The position numbers and the translations under genes were made by a program. The notes beneath the pieces were generated by a model that was given only the letters and a program-made list of their open reading frames with translations, was not told the DNA's origin and searched no databases. 23,549 bases of DNA from BRH-c25 sp964619815 (lineage in GTDB: Bacteria > Bacillota > Clostridia > Lutisporales > Lutisporaceae). The stretch covers positions 1 to 23,549 of the forward strand of contig CAZUGK010000060.1 of NCBI GenBank assembly GCA_964619815.1. The letters are read 5' to 3'. Numbering within the stretch: the stretch's first letter is position 1; the number at the start of each line of letters is the position of its first letter. This document shows, in pieces, positions 1 to 8,155 of the stretch.

Positions 1-1603
1 CAGTAGTATCAAACCTTGCTTTCTTGTTCTCCCGGTCCACATAATAGTCTATATCCTCAAACACCATGGAATCCAACGGTATCCACGGGTTAAGCATTTT
101 AGGCAAGGCATAGTATTTACCTTCCGGTTTGCTGCTCTGTATTTTTTTAGCAATATTATAAAAGTCCTTCCATGTCCAATTGTCATCCACAACAATGCTG
201 TTCTCTTTCAGCAGCTTGTCATTCACAAGGAAGCAATCGAAGGAGTATGTGAGGGGGATGGTATAAAGGCCGCCCTTATACCTTGATCCATTCATAATAG
301 AAGCATTATAGTCGTTTATTTTAAACTCTTTATCATCCTTGATTAATGCATCAAAGTTAACCAAAAGCCCCTTATCAATATAATCATTTACCGCCCCGGA
401 ATAACCGCAGTATATATCTGCTCCTTTACCGGTTAAGAGCTCTGTACTCATTTTCTTTTTGTATTCGTCATAAGGAAAATCCCTTGTATCCACCACATTA
501 ACTTTCACGTCCGGATGCTTCTTTTCAAATTCCCTTGCCGCATTAGAAACAGTATTGTCTATATCAATGAATACCTCGAAAACCAGCTCCTTTTTGGCGG
601 CTTCATTACCCGAAGCTTTTTTATCCGATTTGATATACTTTATTAGCTTAAGTGCTTCCTGGTTAATTGCCACAAGGTATATTTCTTCTTTATCATTTAC
701 AACAAAGCTTTCCAGCTGCTCTACAACAGATATGCCGGTATAATCCAAAAGCACTTTTTTCTCTTCCCCGGCCTTGCCGTAGCAAATTATACTTTTCTCG
801 TTCAGCCCGTAAAGCTTTCCTGTGGTCTTGTTATAGTAAAGCTTCCATGGTGCGTCCAGGCTGGCATATTCCTTTTTCCAAAGTATTTTCCCGCTTTGCC
901 AGTCCAGTGTCTCAATGGTGTTCTCTCTTCCCTGAGACCAAGAGCTGACTATCAAATTATCATTTTCACCAAGAGCCATATCTCTGTATCTGTTTTTATT
1001 CAGTGTATTGATACTATCCAGTTTTTTGTCAAATATCTCAATAGAGCTATCCAGTTTAAGAGCAAAAATATTCCCTTTATCGTCCACCAATAATTTTCTT
1101 ATAATTTCATCATTAATACCTGCATTTCCTTTACTGATATCTTTTGTAACAGCTTCGCCCTCAAGCCTTTTCCCCTGACTATCATAAAACACCAGTTTTC
1201 TCTTGATAGCCGTTATTTCGTTGCTGTCATTCTTTGTTATATCCTGGCATAAAACATGGATGTTTCCGCTGCTGTCAACATCATAGCATATCCGGCCCTC
1301 AAGACCTGTACTGAACTCTCTTGTTACGCTCCCTTTTTCATCCAGAAAAACAAACTTGCGTTCTTCCTCGCGGTAAGCAACTATTTCCTTCCGATTATTT
1401 ATATCCAGTGAGGCAATATCCTTCATTCCAAACTTATCGCTTAATACAATTTCCTCGTAAGCTACCCTGCTTCCCTGAGTTTCAGCCCCATTACCCGATG
1501 TACTGCTAATTGTATTACCTGACGGCTTACAGCCTGTAAGGAAAATTGCAACCATAAGCAGGTAAATAATACGCTTCCACCCTTTTGATCCATGTTTTTT
1601 CAC
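1..1603 (-). CDS. Lipoprotein with extracellular solute-binding domain (C-terminus cut off by window edge)
   Basis: Partial gene, about 534 codons visible, running off the left edge. The start is GTG at 1603, preceded by GGAGGG at 8 bases; a nearby ATG is out of frame. The N-terminus is a lipoprotein signal: charged KKHGSKGWKR, a hydrophobic run, then the lipobox FLTGC with the lipidated Cys at residue 25. Residues about 40-330 form a repetitive beta-rich stretch of short units such as DDKGNIFAL and DSSGNIHVL, as in beta-propellers. From about residue 345 (ELVFEVFIDIDNTVSNAARE) it continues as a family 1 ABC solute-binding domain, with the familiar FEKKHPDVKV and MSTELLTGKGADIY segments. The protein should be anchored outside the membrane and bind a solute, probably for an ABC importer outside the window. 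The substrate is unknown. The propeller-plus-binding-domain layout is unusual for simple sugar-binding proteins. Confidence 0.8.
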   Translation of the reverse strand, partial: MKKHGSKGWKRIIYLLMVAIFLTGCKPSGNTISSTSGNGAETQGSRVAYEEIVLSDKFGMKDIASLDINNRKEIVAYREEERKFVFLDEKGSVTREFSTGLEGRICYDVDSSGNIHVLCQDITKNDSNEITAIKRKLVFYDSQGKRLEGEAVTKDISKGNAGINDEIIRKLLVDDKGNIFALKLDSSIEIFDKKLDSINTLNKNRYRDMALGENDNLIVSSWSQGRENTIETLDWQSGKILWKKEYASLDAPWKLYYNKTTGKLYGLNEKSIICYGKAGEEKKVLLDYTGISVVEQLESFVVNDKEEIYLVAINQEALKLIKYIKSDKKASGNEAAKKELVFEVFIDIDNTVSNAAREFEKKHPDVKVNVVDTRDFPYDEYKKKMSTELLTGKGADIYCGYSGAVNDYIDKGLLVNFDALIKDDKEFKINDYNASIMNGSRYKGGLYTIPLTYSFDCFLVNDKLLKENSIVVDDNWTWKDFYNIAKKIQSSKPEGKYYALPKMLNPWIPLDSMVFEDIDYYVDRENKKARFDTT

Positions 1604-1698
1604 GCTAAATACCCTCCAACTCTCTCATAGCTTTATCAATAGAATTACATACACATTCGCTATTCTTTTTTCGAATGTCCATACCATATTGTACCATA

Positions 1699-1755
1699 GC
1701 ATGGTATATATGGAAGCAATGGGTTATATGCAAAGATTACCACTATATACCATGC
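1699..1755. repeat. Inverted 12-mer pair upstream of the lipoprotein gene
   Basis: GCATGGTATATA at 1699-1710 is repeated as its exact reverse complement TATATACCATGC at 1744-1755, with 33 bases between. A shorter palindrome, TACCAT-AGC-ATGGTA, overlaps the first copy. The pair lies between the possible promoter and the GTG start at 1603, where a regulator could act. It is inferred to be an operator; no regulator family is assigned. Confidence 0.45.
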
Positions 1756-1874
1756 GCTTTGTCAATCATTGCAATGGCTTCCCCCTTAAGATACACTCTT
1801 TGATATATAAGCAAATCATATAAAGAAAAGGCTAAATATTTCTTCATATGATTTATGATTGCTTACCGAGGCTG

Positions 1875-1903
1875 TAGAAAAAAAACCGCTTAAAAGCGGC
1901 TTT
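1875..1903 (-). terminator. Intrinsic terminator of panB
   Basis: On the minus strand GCCGCT-TTTA-AGCGGT is followed by a run of eight T. It lies 20-45 bases past the panB stop codon. Confidence 0.85.
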
Positions 1904-1921
1904 AGAAGGGTTAATCAATAC

Positions 1922-2770
1922 TTATCTGAATTCGGCAAAAAGCTTCTCGAAGTCTTCCATACTGTCAATTACATGGTATACATGCTCATCTGCAGGGAAC
2001 TTCCTCTCTTTTACGTCCTTTATGTACTCCTTGAAGGCATTAGTCTCAACTTCCGCTACATTTGCATATTTCTTTACGAACTTAGGAGTAAATGCCTGGA
2101 ATTTGCCGAGCATATCCCCGCTTATTATCAGCTGCCCGTCGCATAAACCGGCGCCAATGGAATAAACAGGAATGGTAAGCAGCTTTGAAAGGAAAGCAGT
2201 AACTTCCGGTGGAACAGCCTCTACAAGTATTGCATAAGCGCCCGCTTCCTGTACGGCCAGTGCATCCTTTATCAGTCCCCTTGCACTTTCCACTGTTCTT
2301 CCCTGAGCCTTATACCCTCCAAATTGCCCGGAGCTTTGGGGAGTCAAGCCGATATGCCCCATTACCACTACTCCGGCATCGGTTATTGCCTTTATTCTGC
2401 TCTTTACTCTAACTCCGCCTTCGAGCTTTATGCAGTCCACTCCGCCTTCCTTCAGGAACCGTACTGCATTAATGACAGCCTGCTCATCCGATACCTGGTA
2501 AGAACCGAAAGGCATGTCACCAATTACCCAGGTGCTTGGAGCCCCTCTTTTTACTGCCTGACAGTGGGATATGCAGTCTTCCATGGTAACCGGTATCGTT
2601 CCTTCGTAGCCAAGTACCACCATACCTAAGGAATCCCCAACCAGTATCATGTCCATACCTGCCTGCTCAGCGAAGGAAGCTGTTGGAAAGTCATAGGCTG
2701 TAACCCACGCAACAGGTACTCCGTCTTTTTTCATCTTGTAAAAGTCCAATACACTTTTCTTCTTTACCAC
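1922..2770 (-). CDS. panB: 3-methyl-2-oxobutanoate hydroxymethyltransferase
   Basis: PanB catalyses the first committed step of pantothenate (vitamin B5, CoA) synthesis: transfer of a hydroxymethyl group from 5,10-methylene-tetrahydrofolate to alpha-ketoisovalerate, giving ketopantoate, in the cytoplasm. The 282 residues match the usual size of about 265-280. Family segments are visible: VAWVTAYDFPTASFAEQAG near the N-terminus, ILVGDSLGMVVLGYEGTIPV (metal-binding Asp and substrate contacts), VIGDMPFGSYQ, IKLEGG, VMGHIGLTPQS, and VEAVPPEV carrying the catalytic Glu. The start is GTG at 2770, with AAGGG about 10 bases upstream. The gene stands alone: neither panC nor panD is in the window. It ends in its own terminator. 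Confidence 0.96.
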   Translation of the reverse strand: MVKKKSVLDFYKMKKDGVPVAWVTAYDFPTASFAEQAGMDMILVGDSLGMVVLGYEGTIPVTMEDCISHCQAVKRGAPSTWVIGDMPFGSYQVSDEQAVINAVRFLKEGGVDCIKLEGGVRVKSRIKAITDAGVVVMGHIGLTPQSSGQFGGYKAQGRTVESARGLIKDALAVQEAGAYAILVEAVPPEVTAFLSKLLTIPVYSIGAGLCDGQLIISGDMLGKFQAFTPKFVKKYANVAEVETNAFKEYIKDVKERKFPADEHVYHVIDSMEDFEKLFAEFR

Positions 2771-2867
2771 AAAAGATCAACCCTTTCTTTTATATTTGAA
2801 GCGGCTTATTATATACTTCTACAAAAAAAATTTTTTACCTTCCAAAAATTTAATAAATTGAATTATT

Positions 2868-2921
2868 AAGGATATATGCCATTTTATGCCCATAACAGTA
2901 AGTTTAATGCATATATTCCTT
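2868..2921. repeat. Inverted repeat upstream of the promoter at 2925
   Basis: AAGGATATATGC at 2868-2879 pairs with GCATATATTCCTT at 2909-2921, with one extra base. The right arm ends just before the -35 box at 2925. It may be an operator for the plus-strand gene at 2994; its function is inferred. Confidence 0.35.
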
Positions 2922-2924
2922 ATA

Positions 2925-2953
2925 TTGAATATATTCCGGCGCTATTGTAAAAT
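2925..2953 (+). promoter_or_regulatory. Sigma-A-type promoter for the gene at 2994
   Basis: TTGAAT at 2925-2930, a 17-base spacer, then TAAAAT at 2948-2953. Transcription should start near 2960, leaving a leader of about 35 bases with GAGGAGGT before the ATG at 2994. Confidence 0.65.
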
Positions 2954-2993
2954 ACAATTGATGTCTCATATAAATTTTATGAGGAGGTATATT

Positions 2994-4256
2994 ATGTTAA
3001 GAGACCGTTTGAAGATTGATGCAGCTTTCATCGAAGAACTTAACCACTATTTTGCGGACCCCAGCAACAAGTTTATCAACGAAATCCTTAGCGTAGTAGA
3101 AAAGTACGGTACCCCTGAGGAAATCAACGAACAGGCAAGAGAAGCGAGGAAGCTCCCAAACCTTCTTGCACGTTTGAAAAGCCAGGAATCCCCATATCTT
3201 AAGGATTTGGAATGGCTTACAACAATGCGGGACAAAGGGGCCTTCATACCGGTATCCCAATACAGAAGAAACATTTTGGGAGATAAGGCTGATTCAATGA
3301 ACTTCAACGAGGGCAAGGCAGTAACGCTCGAAGTAAGTGCACTGCAGTATTTTCCATGGCTTATTGAAGAAGCAAAACAAGCAATAGACAAAAAGGAAAT
3401 AATGCCGGGGAGATACATACGCGTACGAAAGATGAAGGAACAGGAATCGGACAACGGAGACATATTGGCAGTGGCTGCAGCAATGCAGATAGTAGGTGCC
3501 AGCTACGTAGAGACCCTGGATACAAAGGGTACTGATGGGTCAAATGTACATCTTAACGGACCTTCTACAATAACCGGATACTTCGGTGGAATAGGGCAGC
3601 CTAACGAACATGGGCTTATGTGGATTGACGAGCTCTTGTACTATTATACCAACTATGGTATCAACGAAGTACTTAACACAAATTCCGGCACAGTATTCCT
3701 CGGGTATATGCTGTATAAGCTTGGAATTGATATTAAATTCAAGATATCAGTATTTATGGGAAATGACAATCCGTTCTCGGTGCTCTGGACATTGCTTATG
3801 GCAAGGCTGTTTGCCCGCCAGGACGGTACTACGCCTCTCATAGGCTTCAACCTGAGCAACTCAGTGAGCAACGATACAATAGCGCTAAGTTCTGAAATAA
3901 GAAGGCAATTTGGACTTGAAAATAATGTGAGAATTGAGCATCATATTACCGAGACGTACAAGAGTATTGTCAGACAGCCGTATAACAGACGTAATGAGCT
4001 TTTAGAAATAGCCCGCATCATACCGAACATTTCAGCTAAGCACGAAGGCGGCGACCCGGAAGCAGAGCTTAAGCAGGAACACCAGTCGGATATATTGGAT
4101 TATTTCAGGGACAAGGAAGAAATAATAGCCTCCGGAGACATGACTCATCTTCTTGGCAACTACCTTGGCAAGCATAATGCAGTAAATAATACGGCAAGGG
4201 CGCTCACCGAAAACGGCCTTGCTTTCATAGGTGCAAAGAAACTGCACAAGAGATAA
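2994..4256 (+). CDS. Conserved-looking soluble protein of unknown function, 420 residues
   Basis: I do not recognise this family. An in-frame start exists at 2886, but ATG 2994 has a near-perfect GAGGAGGT 5 bases upstream and lies behind a good promoter, so MLRDRLKIDAAF is taken as the N-terminus. The protein is acidic/charged, with no signal peptide and no clear membrane segment, so it should be cytoplasmic. The first 150 residues look alpha-helical. The central part (about 175-215) is Gly-rich, with DTKGTDGSNVHLNGPS and TGYFGGIGQPNEHG. A later stretch holds NTNSGTVFLGYMLYKLGIDI and FMGNDNPFSVLW. Near the C-terminus are KHEGGDPEAELKQEH and HLLGNYLGKHNAVNNTAR. The regular alternation suggests an alpha/beta barrel-like enzyme with conserved His, Asp and Asn, but this is inference. 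It is monocistronic, with its own promoter and terminator. Confidence 0.85.
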   Translation: MLRDRLKIDAAFIEELNHYFADPSNKFINEILSVVEKYGTPEEINEQAREARKLPNLLARLKSQESPYLKDLEWLTTMRDKGAFIPVSQYRRNILGDKADSMNFNEGKAVTLEVSALQYFPWLIEEAKQAIDKKEIMPGRYIRVRKMKEQESDNGDILAVAAAMQIVGASYVETLDTKGTDGSNVHLNGPSTITGYFGGIGQPNEHGLMWIDELLYYYTNYGINEVLNTNSGTVFLGYMLYKLGIDIKFKISVFMGNDNPFSVLWTLLMARLFARQDGTTPLIGFNLSNSVSNDTIALSSEIRRQFGLENNVRIEHHITETYKSIVRQPYNRRNELLEIARIIPNISAKHEGGDPEAELKQEHQSDILDYFRDKEEIIASGDMTHLLGNYLGKHNAVNNTARALTENGLAFIGAKKLHKR

Positions 4257-4293
4257 TTTAATAAAAGGCTTCTGTTGAAGCTTAAGGTTACCG

Positions 4294-4331
4294 GCAAATC
4301 GGCATCGGACTTTGGTGCCGGTTTGCTTTTT
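4294..4331 (+). terminator. Intrinsic terminator after the gene at 2994
   Basis: GCAAATCGGCATC pairs with GGTGCCGGTTTGC (small mismatches) and is followed by TTTTT. It lies about 40 bases past the stop codon at 4256. Confidence 0.8.
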
Positions 4332-4429
4332 GCGTCATTTTATCTTCTGTGCTGTTATAAATGCGGCAGATCTTACACAAGGGTTATGGTACTTTTTAGC
4401 ATCTCAGGGCACTAAAAAACAGCGAATTA

Positions 4430-4438
4430 TGGTATAAT
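4430..4438 (+). promoter_or_regulatory. Extended -10 promoter for the M20 peptidase gene
   Basis: TGGTATAAT is an extended -10 element (TGn plus TATAAT). No good -35 box is seen 17 bases upstream, which suits extended -10 promoters. The GTG start is about 57 bases downstream. Confidence 0.55.
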
Positions 4439-4494
4439 AATAAAGGTGATTTACGAATCATCCAATATCCTTATTACTTTTAGGAGGGGTTGGC

Positions 4495-5604
4495 GTGAAT
4501 ACAGACAGATTGGTAAATGAGTTCATTGAAATGGTAAAGGTCAGCAGCCTGTCACTAAATGAAGGTAAATTTGCTTCTTTATTAGCAGAAAAGCTCAAAA
4601 CATTGGGTTTTGAGGTTCATATCGACAAAGCCGGTGAAATGACAGGTGGAAACACAGGAAATGTATTGGGCAGGCTAAAGGGTACTCTTGATGCACAGCC
4701 GGTGCTCTTATGCGCCCATATGGATACAGTAACTCCGGGAGAAAATATCAATCCCGTTATCAGGGATGGTGTTATATACAGTGATGGTACTACAGTGCTC
4801 GGAGGAGATGACAAGGCAGGGATTGCTTCGATATTGGAAGCAGTCAGATACATAAAGGAAAACAACATCCCTCACGGTGATATTGAGGTTGCATTTACAA
4901 TATCTGAGGAAGGCGGAATGCTAGGCGCGAAAAATTTGGATTACAGCTGGCTCATATCCAAGTTTGCCTTTGTACTTGACAGCGGCGGCAAGATAGGTAA
5001 TGTAATAATACAAGCACCGGCCCAAATCAAAACCCTTACCACAATAAAAGGGAAAGCAGCTCATGCAGGGGTTGCCCCCGAGAAGGGCATAAGCGCAATA
5101 CAGGTGGCTGCAAGGGCTATTGACAACATGAAGCTTCTTCGCATTGATGAGGAGACTACAGCCAATGTGGGCAAAATATGCGGAGGCAGTGTTCCCAATA
5201 TAGTGTGCGATAAGGTAGAGCTTGCAATGGAAGCAAGAAGTTTAGTTCGAAGAAAGGCTGAAGCCCAGGCAAAGCATATGCTGGAGTGTATCGAGAATGC
5301 TTGCAGGGAATTCGGCGCAGAGCATGAAACCGAGCAATACCTCAACTATCCGGAACTGAACCTGTCAAAGGATGCTGATGTAATAAAGCTTGTGGATGCT
5401 GCCATAAGAAGAATAGGCCTTGAAACGCACCTTGAGTCGACAGGGGGCGGCAGCGATACAAATATAATGAGCGGAAAAGGTCTTGAGGCAGTGACATTGG
5501 CAATAGGAATGAGCAACGTACATACAACCTCCGAGAATATTGCCATTGCTGATATGGAAAAGACTGCAGAATTGGTGGCGGCAATTATACAAGAGGTAAA
5601 ATAG
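4495..5604 (+). CDS. Peptidase T-like M20 metallopeptidase
   Basis: This is a 369-residue zinc exopeptidase of the M20 family, in the PepT-like branch that cleaves amino-terminal residues from short peptides in the cytoplasm. The metal and catalytic motifs are in order: CAHMDTV (His75, Asp77), GGDDKAG (Asp105 or Asp106 as bridging ligand), TISEEGG (Glu138 general base, Glu139 ligand), VLDSGG, and the C-terminal MSNVHTTSENI with the last His ligand. A dimerisation domain lies between about residues 180 and 290 (KGKAAHAGVAPEKGISAI). The start is GTG, with AGGAGGGG 5-6 bases ahead. The gene has its own promoter and terminator. True PepT is about 410 residues; this shorter form is usually called PepT-like, so no gene symbol is given. 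Confidence 0.9.
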   Translation: MNTDRLVNEFIEMVKVSSLSLNEGKFASLLAEKLKTLGFEVHIDKAGEMTGGNTGNVLGRLKGTLDAQPVLLCAHMDTVTPGENINPVIRDGVIYSDGTTVLGGDDKAGIASILEAVRYIKENNIPHGDIEVAFTISEEGGMLGAKNLDYSWLISKFAFVLDSGGKIGNVIIQAPAQIKTLTTIKGKAAHAGVAPEKGISAIQVAARAIDNMKLLRIDEETTANVGKICGGSVPNIVCDKVELAMEARSLVRRKAEAQAKHMLECIENACREFGAEHETEQYLNYPELNLSKDADVIKLVDAAIRRIGLETHLESTGGGSDTNIMSGKGLEAVTLAIGMSNVHTTSENIAIADMEKTAELVAAIIQEVK

Positions 5605-5768
5605 AAATCTGATTCAAATTTGTCTAAAAAGAGGTTATCTTTATATTCAAAGGTGAGAGAGTCGATTTGGGACCCATGGAAGGGAAGATATCGAGCTTAC
5701 TGTAAGATATCAGTCTCGATGAGCATATGACAAATCACTAAAAATTGTTCAAGCAAAATCTCATTAAG

Positions 5769-5805
5769 GAGAGTACACTCAATTTGCATGTACTCTCCCT
5801 TTTTT
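5769..5805 (+). terminator. Intrinsic terminator between the convergent M20 peptidase and oxidase genes
   Basis: GGAGAGTAC (5769-5777) pairs with GTACTCTCC (5790-5798) and is followed by a T run to 5805. It sits between converging genes and may also slow transcripts from the oxidase side. The preceding 160 bases (5605-5765) contain no gene. Confidence 0.8.
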
Positions 5806-5825
5806 ACTCAATTTAATCAGATCAC

Positions 5826-7387
5826 TTACTTTTTATGGCACGGTGCATCAGTTTGAATTAAAGTCAGTTGACCGCCTGGATATGCACCATTGTTTGTAAC
5901 CTTATAATCATCATGGTTATGCATAGGATAGAACTGTGGGAAGAACTGTTCTGTTCCCTTTGTCCCATCACATATTTCAACATAGTTTACGGTATTAGGT
6001 GATGGACATGCAACCGACTCAGTCGGTACATCGAAAATTGCTGCTGTGTCCGCTTCTTGCAGCTTTTTCATTTGCTGACACAAGGNNNNNNNNNNNNNNN
6101 NNTGATATAATTTCCATACAAAGGAGACTTGTCATCGGCCGTTAAAAGCAAATCATAGGTTTCTCCCGAGCCGATTGAGACTGTAAAACCTCTTTCCAAA
6201 ATTCCATCATGATTATTATGTGTCATATGATGTTCTCCGCCAGACTCATTTATATCCCAACTATTCCCCGTTGTGAGAGTTGTTGGGTTCTTTCCATCCT
6301 CACCGAATGCGGTCATAACATGGAAACCGTCCTGTGATTTGTTATGGTCAGTCATTTTCTTCATTCTAGAGCTGATTCCAAGGAAAGGACTTGGACTTCC
6401 GTCCTTCCCGACAATGGCAAAGTGCCAGCCGTGAATGTGCCATGGTACTACCTGGTAACCCATGTTTATCATTCTTAGCAGAAACCTTTCACCGGTTGCA
6501 ATATGCACATATGTTTCATAGTTAATCTGCGCAATATTCGGATCACTTCCATCAGGAGGTGTCTGGGGATGGGGAAGCAGGGTCTGTGGGAAAGCCCGCC
6601 CGTTAACAAGCCAATAATCTGGCCTAAAATGAGTGGCATTGAAGTTCTTTCTGTCAAGAACGCTTTGATGCCACGTAGAATCAACGTCAGAAAGGAGCAT
6701 AACATATTCCTTGTCAAAACAGGTATTGATATCATTATATGCAAAGTTTCTGTTAGTGGCGGTTTTCGGGATATGACGCTGCGGAATGCTGTGCAGCATC
6801 CATTCGCCCCTTTTGTTTTTGGTTATACCTGCACTGGCCAGGCTTGCAACAGAAGGATAAATTATCAGAGCACCGTACATACCCATTTGTACATGTTCAG
6901 ATGCTTCTACATGGCAATGATACATATAAGTTGCAGGATGCTCAGGCTGGAAAAAGTACGTTGCTGTCGGAGGTTCTTTGTTAAAATCCGACCACATGGG
7001 GACTCCGAAAGAGCCTTCAGGGAAGCCATCCAACTGAGTAGCTACATGCGCACCATGCATGTGCACTGTATGGAAGTCCAGCAAATCTGGTCTATGAGAC
7101 ATTCCAAGATTAATGAGTGTAATATACAGATGGTCTCCGACTTCTGCCCAGATCATCGGTGACGGAATTGAAGCCTTACCCATCATGTGATGCAGTTCAT
7201 GCCAGTTGTCTGGGTTCGTCCAATCATATACAGGATTTATTACGGTATTGTCAACCTTGAAAAGTCCTCCGACGAAGCCAAAAACATATAAATCCTGCAG
7301 AGTATCAGGTGCAGGACAAACATCGGCAGTTGTCGGAAGCTTGTTGAATCCATCGGTTGCCAAGAGAACGTAGTGCCTTGTAGACAT
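5826..7387 (-). CDS. Multicopper oxidase, interrupted by an assembly gap
   Basis: A copper oxidase that would oxidise a substrate and reduce O2 to water. ATG 7387 follows AAAGGAAG at a workable distance. No signal peptide is seen (MSTRHYVLLATDGFNKLP), so it may be cytoplasmic or mother-cell made, as spore-coat oxidases are. Copper motifs: HTVHMHGAH (His106, 109, 111), YHCHVEASEHVQMGM (His157, Cys158, His159, His165, Met170), WHIHGWHF (His317, 319, 322), and near the C-terminus PMHNHDD. The type 1 set (His106, Cys158, His165, Met170) is in the N-terminal domain; the C-terminal domain has HNH without Cys. About 515 residues in total. Seventeen N at 6086-6102 break the gene; the two sides are in different frames as drawn, so the gap length is probably wrong rather than the gene broken. 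The substrate is unknown; Mn, Fe or phenolics are possible. Confidence 0.87.
6086..6102. other. Assembly gap (17 N)
   Basis: A run of 17 N inside the multicopper oxidase gene. Residues ending SPLYGNYI lie on one side and CQQMKKLQEADTAAIFDVP on the other. The two reading frames do not join across exactly 17 bases. Confidence 0.99.
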
Positions 7388-7438
7388 ATTTGATTTCACT
7401 TCCTTTACTCATAATCGCTTCAATTCAAGCTGCTTGTC

Positions 7439-7450
7439 TACTATATAGTA
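7439..7450. repeat. 12-base perfect palindrome ahead of the oxidase gene
   Basis: TACTATATAGTA is a perfect palindrome about 50 bases upstream of the oxidase start, near where its promoter should lie. It could be a regulator site or overlap the -10 region. The role is inferred. Confidence 0.3.
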
Positions 7451-7487
7451 TTTTAGCAACTGAAAAATGGTTACAAAAAGAAATGAA

Positions 7488-7513
7488 GAAGAGGACAAAT
7501 ATTATTCCTCTTC
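7488..7513 (-). terminator. Possible terminator of the Nudix gene
   Basis: GAAGAGGA pairs with TCCTCTTC around a 10-base AT-rich loop. On the minus strand it is followed by a broken T-rich tract (CTTCATTTCTTTTT). It lies about 90 bases after the Nudix stop codon. Confidence 0.45.
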
Positions 7514-7602
7514 TAAGCCAAGCTTTGCTATAGTCTATGCAATCTCTTTCAAGCTTTGCCGGCATATCCTTGTGCTGCTTGTATAGGTTCCGCTTCGTAC
7601 TC

Positions 7603-8004
7603 TTATTCTTCCATGAAAGGTTTTTCATCTCTCATAAGCTTTTCGACTACCTGTACATCTGCCGGAACAAATTCGTAATTTGCAAGCTCTTCCCTGCTCA
7701 CCCACTTGAAATCGTTGCATTCAAGAGCCTTTCCCTCCCCCTTGAGTACCCTGCACAAGTAGCAAAGAAGCAGTATATCCTTTTCTTCATAGTTGAATTT
7801 TACTACCTTATAGATATCTATTACCCCTATATCCATATCCAGTTCTTCTTTTATCTCTCTTATGATGCACTCCTCAGGAGTTTCTTCAGGCTCCAGCTTG
7901 CCGCCTGGGAATTCCCACCTGAACTCCATGTGTGAACCTGCCTCGCGCTGTGCGATCAGCACCTTTCCGTTCCTTATCATGGCTGCAGCCGTTACAATAA
8001 ACAT
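7603..8004 (-). CDS. Nudix hydrolase, MutT-like
   Basis: A 133-residue Nudix pyrophosphohydrolase. The Nudix box is GGKLEPEETPEECII followed by REIKEEL, matching Gx5Ex7REUxEExGU except that Asp replaces the second Gly. The N-terminal strand VTAAAMIRNGKVLIAQRE and MEFRWEFPGGK are typical of the MutT/8-oxo-dGTP diphosphatase branch, which removes oxidised nucleotides from the pool. The C-terminal WVSREELANYEF is also typical. Start ATG 8004 has AAGGGGAG upstream. It is monocistronic and divergent from the MFS gene. The substrate cannot be settled from sequence. Confidence 0.9.
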   Translation of the reverse strand: MFIVTAAAMIRNGKVLIAQREAGSHMEFRWEFPGGKLEPEETPEECIIREIKEELDMDIGVIDIYKVVKFNYEEKDILLLCYLCRVLKGEGKALECNDFKWVSREELANYEFVPADVQVVEKLMRDEKPFMEE

Positions 8005-8155
8005 AATAGCTCCCCTTTGCAGATTTTATAATAAATATTATACTACAAACGCTGAATAAATAATATTAATATAGAGTGCCCCCTCACTCATAGTGATATG
8101 AAACATTCATTTTTTCTGTTATAATCAATATAACATTCAGAAGGACAGTGATTTT

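Larger units (their letters stand above)
1604..1921. other. Intergenic region between the lipoprotein gene and panB
   Basis: This stretch of about 318 bases has no convincing gene. It holds the panB terminator (1875-1903) and the lipoprotein promoter region. On the minus strand, TTGACA followed 18 bases later by GGTAAT could be a weak promoter reading toward the lipoprotein gene. It also holds an inverted pair of 12-mers, GCATGGTATATA at 1699-1710 and its complement at 1744-1755, described separately. Confidence 0.5.

Noticed and set aside
5685..5726. Partial hairpin ATCGAG...CTCGAT after the M20 peptidase gene
   Set aside because: The pairing is short and broken, with no T run and no family match; the real terminator is at 5769-5805.
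6503..7162. 219-residue plus-strand ORF
   Set aside because: It is antisense to the multicopper oxidase, whose copper motifs are clear; it has no ribosome site or protein-like composition.
7425..7628. 67-residue minus-strand ORF
   Set aside because: It overlaps the Nudix gene end and the proposed terminator; no ribosome site.
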